Part shown: piece after piece, positions 58,469-64,000 of the stretch
Layout: every line of letters begins with the position of its first letter
Numbering within the stretch: the stretch's first letter is position 1
NCBI GenBank assembly: GCA_963665925.1
Contig: OY762511.1
Coordinates: forward strand, 310,001 to 374,000
Source: G963665925 sp963665925
Lineage (GTDB): Bacteria; Bacillota; Clostridia; Peptostreptococcales; Acidaminobacteraceae
Reading direction: 5' to 3'
Length of the DNA: 64,000 nt
The notes under the pieces: generated by a model
Database searches by the model: none
Told to the model about the DNA's origin: nothing
The model's input: only the letters and a program-made list of their open reading frames with translations
Translations under genes and position numbers: made by a program

Positions 58469-58747
58469 TCGTTTATTATAGCACAGGCAAAATTATACGT
58501 AAAGTGGGCCTTTTTTGGCCGACTATTCAGTCACCTCAAAAAGAGTTCCATTTATTTCCATTCATCTTATTCATTGAAATATGCGTACTTGGCACCTATT
58601 TGAGACCTATTTTCCATAAAACCGCTAAATACCCATATTTAAAAACAAAATACCTGAAAACGTTATCAATACTGTATTTCGATTGCATTTCAGATTTAGA
58701 GGCGTATAATGGGTTTTGGCTTTAATATAAGAGAAGAGGTGAAAACA

Positions 58748-59023
58748 GTGTTCAACAGAACCTTCTGGATGTGTTTGATTGCACTTATCGCACTTACTAT
58801 GACAAGCGGTCTGGCTAGTACAGATCAAAGTTACGCACATGGAAACTCGCATACCAATCAAGATCAAAAAACAACGAAGAACTCTGAAGCTTTCATTACC
58901 GAAGCGCATTTCTACGGTGTACCGACGTTCAATATCACAACTGATGAAAATGGGGATTCGAGTCAGTCAGATAATGAGCATGAGGTGTTACGAAGGCAAT
59001 TTTGGGGTATTTCGATTCAATAG
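58748..59023 (+). CDS. Small exported protein of unknown function, 91 residues
   Basis: GTG start at 58748 behind GAGGTG. Residues 1-28 look like a signal peptide or membrane anchor (FWMCLIALIALTMTSG). The remainder is polar and His/Asn/Gln-rich (YAHGNSHTNQDQ) and ends in RRQFWGISIQ. No family recognised. It directly precedes the ArsB/NhaD-type transporter and probably belongs to the same transcript. His-rich exported segments sometimes bind metals, which is only a hint. Confidence 0.65.
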   Translation: MFNRTFWMCLIALIALTMTSGLASTDQSYAHGNSHTNQDQKTTKNSEAFITEAHFYGVPTFNITTDENGDSSQSDNEHEVLRRQFWGISIQ

Positions 59024-59073
59024 AGCTATGTAGTCACTGGAAAAGAAAAATATTTTTTGGGGGGGACACGATA

Positions 59074-60345
59074 ATGTCTAATCATTTAATCGTAGCAATC
59101 GCAATATTTACGATCACTTATATGATTATCATGTCTGAAACACTTCACAGAACAGTCGTAGCACTCTTTGGCGCTGTTCTCATGCTGGTATTCAGCGTTG
59201 AAGGACAAGAACAGGCCGTTCATCACATTGACACGAACACAATTGGCCTGCTCATTGGAATGATGATCATCGTAAGCATTTTGAAACGCACAGGCGTATT
59301 CGAATATCTCGCAATCCGTTCAGCTAAAGCAGCCGGAGGCGAACCCTGGAAGATTCTCGTAATGCTGTCTACCATAACAGCCATATCTTCCGCACTTCTT
59401 GACAACGTTACAACAATTCTACTGATCATACCGGTTACACTCGTAATTACCGAGGCAATGGATATCAACCCGCTTCCGTTTGTAATTACAGAGACCATGA
59501 TGTCCAACATCGGCGGTACCGCAACTCTGATTGGTGATCCACCCAACATTATGATTGGTAGTGCGGTCGGTCTCAGCTTTGTGGACTTCATTGTAAACCT
59601 CGCACCTATAGTTGTCCTTATTTTCATTGTGAACATCTTTATACTTAAGTTCATCTTCAAGCACAAGATGCATGCGACAGACCAGCAGAAAATGCGCGTT
59701 ATGAACATGGACGAATCTGTAGCCATCAATGATAAAAAGCTTCTTATCAAGGGCGGTATTGTCATGGCACTGACCGTTGCCGGCTTTATGCTCCACGCAG
59801 AGCTTGGCTTTGAGTCAGCAACAGTTGCCCTTTTCGGCGCTTCACTTTATCTTCTGATCAGCAACATTGACCCTGAAGATGTTCTGCTTGAGGTTGAATG
59901 GCCAACCATCTTCTTCTTTGCTTCCCTCTTCATTCTGGTAGGCGCACTGGAAGATGTCGGTGTTATTGAGTTCCTGGCTGAAAAAATGGTATCGATCACA
60001 AAAGGGGATATTGCGACATCCTCTGTCGTTATCTTATTCGGTTCATCGATTGCATCTGCATTTCTAGATAATATTCCATTTGTTGCAACAATGATTCCAC
60101 TCCTTCAGAACTTCGGTGTTCAGACAGGACAGAACATAGAGGTACTCTGGTGGTCCCTTGCTCTTGGCGCATGTCTTGGCGGCAACGGTACACTTGTTGG
60201 CGCATCGGCAAACGTCATCGCTTCAGGTATTGTTGAAAAGCACGGCAAAAAACTTTCATTCATGGCCTACTTCAAAGTTGGTTTTCCTTTAATGATCGTT
60301 TCTGTTGTACTCTCATACGGATATATTGTGTTAAGATATCTATAA
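59074..60345 (+). CDS. ArsB/NhaD-superfamily ion transporter
   Basis: A 423-residue membrane protein of the ion-transporter superfamily, P-protein/NhaD/ArsB group, with 10-12 hydrophobic segments. It shows the two repeated helix-pair motifs SALLDNVTTILLIIPV and ASAFLDNIPFVATMIP, and the conserved NIGGTATLIGDPPNIMIG and GGNGTLVGASANVIASG. Such proteins export arsenite or exchange sodium for protons; sequence alone does not decide. The ATG at 59074 with a GGGGGGG site is the start. Confidence 0.9.
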   Translation: MSNHLIVAIAIFTITYMIIMSETLHRTVVALFGAVLMLVFSVEGQEQAVHHIDTNTIGLLIGMMIIVSILKRTGVFEYLAIRSAKAAGGEPWKILVMLSTITAISSALLDNVTTILLIIPVTLVITEAMDINPLPFVITETMMSNIGGTATLIGDPPNIMIGSAVGLSFVDFIVNLAPIVVLIFIVNIFILKFIFKHKMHATDQQKMRVMNMDESVAINDKKLLIKGGIVMALTVAGFMLHAELGFESATVALFGASLYLLISNIDPEDVLLEVEWPTIFFFASLFILVGALEDVGVIEFLAEKMVSITKGDIATSSVVILFGSSIASAFLDNIPFVATMIPLLQNFGVQTGQNIEVLWWSLALGACLGGNGTLVGASANVIASGIVEKHGKKLSFMAYFKVGFPLMIVSVVLSYGYIVLRYL

Positions 60346-60364
60346 TAGAAATGGAGGGGTTTCG

Positions 60365-60850
60365 ATGCGTAACAAATACATTAATGCAGAAATCATGCAG
60401 CAATCCATGAAGCTTAAGCAAATGGGCGCTGATGTTACTGTAATCAACAGCAAGCTCTGCTATATATCATTTGATGTATCCGGTTTTAAAGTGTCTTATG
60501 TATATAATGTCAATAAGAGAAACAAGTACTTCCTTGAAAGAATCAAGCCGTATCCGCTTCCACTCAGGGAGTTTGATAACGAGGATGATGTCATCAACAT
60601 CATCAATATCGACTTGAGTCAGTTCAAGAATGCAATCAAGAGCCATAATATCGATCAGTTTATCGCCCTTGCGCGAAAGCTCGATCTGGTGTTTCATAAA
60701 TTCGAGGATCTTTTCCTCTACTACAACCTGCCAGAAGCAGAAACAAACCGTCTTTTCAATGAAATACTTGATTTTGAAGACGACATGGAGCGCATTAAAA
60801 ACAGCATAGAGCGTATCTGCTTTGACAAGGAACCTGAGTTCCTCAAATAA
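60365..60850 (+). CDS. Unknown 161-residue protein downstream of the transporter
   Basis: Translated from ATG behind GGAGGGG, 19 bases after the transporter stop. The first half is beta-rich (ADVTVINSKLCYISFDVSGFKVSYVYNVN) and the second half helical (FIALARKLDLVFHKFEDLFLYYNLPEAETNRLFNEILDFEDDMERI). No family recognised. Likely cytoplasmic; it may modulate the transporter. Confidence 0.7.
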   Translation: MRNKYINAEIMQQSMKLKQMGADVTVINSKLCYISFDVSGFKVSYVYNVNKRNKYFLERIKPYPLPLREFDNEDDVINIINIDLSQFKNAIKSHNIDQFIALARKLDLVFHKFEDLFLYYNLPEAETNRLFNEILDFEDDMERIKNSIERICFDKEPEFLK

Positions 60851-60858
60851 TCAAGTAC

Positions 60859-60903
60859 AAGCGGCAATCCCTGTGAAATATCACGGTGATTGCCGCTTTT
60901 TAT
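60859..60903 (+). terminator. Terminator of the transporter operon
   Basis: AAGCGGCAAT and ATTGCCGCTT form a 10-bp stem with an inner CTGTGA/TCACGG-type pairing, followed by TTTTATTTT. Confidence 0.85.
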
Positions 60904-60924
60904 TTTGGAAATTTCTTTTCTTAT

Positions 60925-61797
60925 TTAAGAGTAAGTCTTTTCTAGAAAATCAATGAGACTTCTCGATGCCTTTGTAAGATATTGATCCGTACGCCAGGCA
61001 AGACATATGCGTATGGGCATTTCTTTTCCAAGAGGTCTGAAGGTCATTCCCTCCGTCCCTACAGCAAGTTCTTTAAATAGAAAGGAAATTCCCACCCCCT
61101 GAACAACAAGACTCTCAAGCGTCTTCAGCTGATTTGTAGAAACCGCTGTCCTGGGCCTGATGCCGGACTCCTCAAAATAGGCTTTGAGCACTTCACGGTG
61201 ATAAAACCCTTTTTTTAGCATAATAACCTGCTCATTTTCGATTTCCTTGGCTGTAATGACCTCACAGGCGTTTAGAGGATGATTTTTACTTAGACAGGCA
61301 ACAATTTCCGTTTTGAGTATTTCGTGCGTCCTGAGGCGTTTATCTTCCTCTGAAAGGATAATGATTCCAAGGTCCACTTCACCGTCAATGATTTTGCGCT
61401 TCACTTCGAGCGATCCCTCTTCACTGAGGAGCAGGTCTACAGCTGGATGCTCCGCCTTATACCGTGTTAAAATGCGCGGAAAAAGAATCGTGCCAATCAT
61501 GGGTGGAACGCCCAGGCGTATGGTCCCCACATGCGATGTACTCAGGTCTGCCATTTCCCTTTTCACATTCTCGAATTGAAGAACAAGCCCCTTTGCCTTC
61601 CTATATAATATCTCGCCTTTATCAGTCAGTCTCAGCTGGCGGCGTGATCTGTCAAAGAGATCGAAGCCCAGTTCATCCTCCAGCTGGCGAATGCTGTTTG
61701 ACAAAGAGGGCTGGGCAATATGAAGCGCCTTCGCAGCACGGGTCATATTCATCTGTTCACATACAGCGATAAAGTACTCAAGTCTCCTTATATCCAC
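60925..61797 (-). CDS. LysR-family regulator
   Basis: A 290-residue LysR activator/repressor: HTH RRLEYFIAVCEQMNMTRAAKALHIAQPSLSNSIRQLEDELGFDLFDR, then an effector-binding domain. The GTG at 61797 has GGGAGG five bases upstream. It is divergent from the malic enzyme gene, with a LysR-box-like palindrome between them, so it probably controls malic enzyme. Confidence 0.92.
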   Translation of the reverse strand: MDIRRLEYFIAVCEQMNMTRAAKALHIAQPSLSNSIRQLEDELGFDLFDRSRRQLRLTDKGEILYRKAKGLVLQFENVKREMADLSTSHVGTIRLGVPPMIGTILFPRILTRYKAEHPAVDLLLSEEGSLEVKRKIIDGEVDLGIIILSEEDKRLRTHEILKTEIVACLSKNHPLNACEVITAKEIENEQVIMLKKGFYHREVLKAYFEESGIRPRTAVSTNQLKTLESLVVQGVGISFLFKELAVGTEGMTFRPLGKEMPIRICLAWRTDQYLTKASRSLIDFLEKTYS

Positions 61798-61816
61798 AGT
61801 AGCCTCCCATAAAATC

Positions 61817-61831
61817 ATAGTTTATAACTAT
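61817..61831. promoter_or_regulatory. LysR-box-like palindrome
   Basis: ATAGTT-TAT-AACTAT is a perfect inverted repeat of the ATA/TAT (T-N11-A) type bound by LysR proteins, 20 bases from the lysR start and 91 bases before the malic enzyme gene. Confidence 0.65.
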
Positions 61832-61921
61832 TATAATATAGATTTTTGATATTTTGAAACTATCTTTATGCATGATACTTTAAATACAATAAGAGCAACC
61901 ACTATTCAAAGGAGGTCAATT

Positions 61922-63094
61922 ATGACAGTTTATGAAAAATCACTTGAAGCACATAAGCAGCATAAGGGCAAAATCAGCGTTACAAGCAAGATGACAGTGA
62001 AGGACAGGGAAAGTCTCAGTATTGCCTACACACCGGGTGTCGCAGAGCCATGCCGCGTCATTGCCGACAACAAGGCTGCCGTATACGACTACTGCTCAAA
62101 GGGCAATCTTGTCGCTGTCGTTTCTGATGGTTCCGCGGTTCTCGGCCTTGGAAACATCGGTGCTGAAGCTTCCATGCCGGTTATGGAAGGCAAGGCCATT
62201 CTCTTCAAGAACTTTGCAGATATTGACGCTTTCCCGATCTGTCTGGATACACAAGATACAGATGAAATCGTTCAGATTGTCAAAGCCCTTCAACCAAGCT
62301 TCGGCGGCATCAACCTTGAAGACATCGGTTCTCCGCGCTGCTTTGAAATCGAAGACCGCCTCATCAAAGAACTGGATATTCCCGTATTCCACGATGACCA
62401 GCACGGTACCGCAGTTGTGGTTTCTGCTGGCGTAATCAACGGCCTTCGTCTTGTGAACAAATCCCTTGAGAATGTAACGGCTGTCCTCAACGGTCCTGGC
62501 GCGGCAGGTACTGCTATCTCAAAAATGCTCCTTGACCTCGGCATTGGCAATATGATCATCTGTGACGAAAACGGCATTCTCGATGCTGAGCGAGATGACA
62601 TTGCACCCCACAAACGCGACCTTGCCCTTCAGACCAATAAGGAAGGAAAAAAAGGCACTCTGTCAGACGCCCTTGAAAATGCCGATATTTTCGTTGGCGT
62701 TTCTGTTGCAAACTGTGTTACAGGAGAAATGATTTCCAAAATGAACAGTGATGCCATTGTATTTGCCATGGCCAACCCTACACCTGAAATCATGCCTGAG
62801 ATCGCTAAAGCTGCAGGCGTGCGCGTCATGGGTACAGGCCGTTCGGACTTCCCAAACCAGATCAATAACGTCATCGCATTCCCTGGTATTTTCAGAGGGG
62901 CGCTTGATGCTGGCGCGACTCAAATCAATGCTGAAATGAAGCGTGCATCCGTCTATGCCATAGCAGATATCATCTCTGAGTCAGAGCTGTCTGAAGACTA
63001 CATCATTCCAGACCCATTTGACCCAAGAATCGTCGATCAAGTAGCAAAAGCAGTTGCTGAAGCTGCACAGAAAACGGGCGTTATTAGAAAATAA
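61922..63094 (+). CDS. NAD(P)-dependent malic enzyme
   Basis: Oxidatively decarboxylates malate to pyruvate and CO2. The 390-residue short-type chain has SIAYTPGVAEPCRVIADN, the divalent-metal and malate segment IPVFHDDQHGTA with the preceding VNLEDI-like Glu, a Rossmann GPGAAGTAISKML, and FALANPTPEI-type VFAMANPTPEI. The ATG at 61922 with AAAGGAGG is the start. It is paired with the divergent LysR regulator and ends at a shared terminator. Confidence 0.95.
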   Translation: MTVYEKSLEAHKQHKGKISVTSKMTVKDRESLSIAYTPGVAEPCRVIADNKAAVYDYCSKGNLVAVVSDGSAVLGLGNIGAEASMPVMEGKAILFKNFADIDAFPICLDTQDTDEIVQIVKALQPSFGGINLEDIGSPRCFEIEDRLIKELDIPVFHDDQHGTAVVVSAGVINGLRLVNKSLENVTAVLNGPGAAGTAISKMLLDLGIGNMIICDENGILDAERDDIAPHKRDLALQTNKEGKKGTLSDALENADIFVGVSVANCVTGEMISKMNSDAIVFAMANPTPEIMPEIAKAAGVRVMGTGRSDFPNQINNVIAFPGIFRGALDAGATQINAEMKRASVYAIADIISESELSEDYIIPDPFDPRIVDQVAKAVAEAAQKTGVIRK

Positions 63095-63112
63095 TCTTCA
63101 TTTCAAAAAAAC

Positions 63113-63164
63113 AAAGGGGATGCTACAGACAGAATCATTGATTCTATCCGCAGCATCCCCTTTT
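63113..63164. terminator. Bidirectional terminator
   Basis: AAAGGGGATGCT and GCATCCCCTTTT arms form a 10-11-bp stem with a smaller AGAATC/GATTCT stem inside, between the converging malic enzyme and UPF0210 genes. Confidence 0.85.
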
Positions 63165-63188
63165 CCTATTCAATCCCTGCGCTATATA

Positions 63189-64000
63189 TTAGTTCTTAAA
63201 GCTGTGTACCGGTGCCGGAATACGTCCACCACGCTGGATCAGCCTTTCGCTTGAGCATCCGTGCGTCGGCATGATTGGTGCATAGCCAAGAAGACCACCG
63301 AAATGTGCCTCTTCCCCAACACCTTTGCCAATTACAGGTATGATTCGTACAGCGGTTGTCTTATGATTGATCATACCGATTGCCGCTTCATCTGCAATCA
63401 TTGCTGAAATCGTCGCTGCAGGTGTGTCGCCTGGAATGGCAATCATATCAAGACCAACACTGCATACACAGGTCATGGCTTCAAGCTTGTCCAGTGTCAG
63501 CTCACCAGAGCTTGCAGCCGCAATCATCCCTTCATCTTCACTGACTGGTATGAAAGCACCGCTTAAGCCCCCTACGTGTGAAGACGCCATAATGCCACCC
63601 TTTTTAACCGAGTCATTCAGCAGGGCTAGGGCAGCTGTCGTTCCATGACCGCCTGTCACATCCACACCGATTTCTTCAAGAATACGTGCAACACTGTCCC
63701 CAATTTCCGGTGTTGGTGCAAGCGACAGGTCTAGAACACCAAATTCCACACCAAGACGCTCAGCTGCCGTCTTGCCGATTAGCTCACCGGCACGGGTGAT
63801 TTTGAAGGCCGTTTTCTTGATTGTTTCGCATACCGCTTCAAAGGACTCGCCTTTAACCTTTTCAAGTGCTGACTTCACAACGCCTGGGCCACTTACGCCC
63901 ACATTAATGATAACATCCGCTTCACCAGGACCATGGAAGGCACCTGCCATAAATGGGTTATCTTCAACAGCATTGCAGAAGGCAACAAATTTCGCACAGC
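63189..64000 (-). CDS. UPF0210/DUF711 family protein, 5' part missing
   Basis: The frame runs off the right edge with no start, so only about 270 C-terminal residues are seen of roughly 450. The recognisable core is the GVSGPGVVKSAL, SLAPTPEIGDSVARILEEIGV and GGHGTTAALALLNDSVKKGG stretch, with SSHVGGLSGAFIPVSEDEGM and a conserved C-terminus ending RGGRIPAPVHS. These proteins are common in anaerobes and often next to an ACT-domain protein; their function is unknown. Confidence 0.88.
   Translation of the reverse strand, partial: CAKFVAFCNAVEDNPFMAGAFHGPGEADVIINVGVSGPGVVKSALEKVKGESFEAVCETIKKTAFKITRAGELIGKTAAERLGVEFGVLDLSLAPTPEIGDSVARILEEIGVDVTGGHGTTAALALLNDSVKKGGIMASSHVGGLSGAFIPVSEDEGMIAAASSGELTLDKLEAMTCVCSVGLDMIAIPGDTPAATISAMIADEAAIGMINHKTTAVRIIPVIGKGVGEEAHFGGLLGYAPIMPTHGCSSERLIQRGGRIPAPVHSFKN

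Overview
The window reads as chromosome of a strictly anaerobic, low-to-moderate G+C Gram-positive fermenter of the Clostridia type. Supporting signs are strong AGGAGG ribosome sites, frequent GTG/TTG starts, T-tailed intrinsic terminators, a CIRCE-controlled groES-groEL pair, guanine, TPP and cobalamin riboswitches, a clostridial 2[4Fe-4S] ferredoxin, formate-THF ligase, NADP-type glutamate dehydrogenase, and PucR and CadC/ArsR regulators. The genus cannot be fixed from sequence alone. Nearly everything is intact; the two edge genes (HlyD-type adaptor on the left, UPF0210/DUF711 protein on the right) are cut by the window.

Layout. 0-4.7 kb: an efflux adaptor with a triple operator, then guaA and guaB, with guaB behind a guanine riboswitch. 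5-7.7 kb: diguanylate cyclase and chemoreceptor. 7.8-11.8 kb: a TPP-riboswitch operon for uptake of a thiamine precursor. 11.8-14.5 kb: groES-groEL and an ArsR repressor. 14.5-17.9 kb: EAL-HDOD and HD-GYP signalling proteins and an 8-oxoguanine glycosylase. 17.9-18.6 kb: repeats, a 26-bp-arm hairpin element and an orphan cobalamin riboswitch. 18.6-38.5 kb: a large purine-catabolism island. 38.9-48.5 kb: FapA/GAF pair, NhaC antiporter, hybrid sensor kinase, MFS exporter. 48.6-55.8 kb: DUF975 protein, PucR regulator, cobT, gdhA, a P-loop/Asp23 protein and ferredoxin. 55.9-64 kb: hairpin and 56-bp tandem array, NhaP antiporter, MarR, an ArsB/NhaD-type transporter operon, LysR with malic enzyme, UPF0210.

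The centre of interest is 18.6-37.3 kb. Read 5' to 3' on the minus strand it encodes: a formiminotransferase, formate-THF ligase, a cyclic amidohydrolase, a cysteine (isochorismatase-fold) amidohydrolase, UbiX and UbiD, three bacterial-microcompartment (BMC) hexamer shell proteins, an unknown 109-aa protein, a BMC flavoprotein, a BMC vertex protein, a divergent adenine-deaminase homologue, a purine permease, a four-subunit molybdenum hydroxylase and a canonical adenine deaminase. These chemistries match the classical anaerobic purine route step by step: adenine to hypoxanthine to xanthine, ring opening to 4-ureido-5-imidazolecarboxylate, removal of the carbamoyl group, decarboxylation to 4-aminoimidazole, deamination, then formiminoglycine to glycine plus formimino-THF and finally formate plus ATP. 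My main inference is that the middle, chemically unstable part of this pathway is housed in a protein shell: a purine/xanthine-degrading microcompartment with a UbiD decarboxylase at its centre.

A second notable item is a family of three dispersed elements (18.05, 49.30 and 55.87 kb). Each has exactly 26-bp inverted arms of unrelated sequence, a small self-palindromic core and similar flanks; two of them sit beside tandem repeats.
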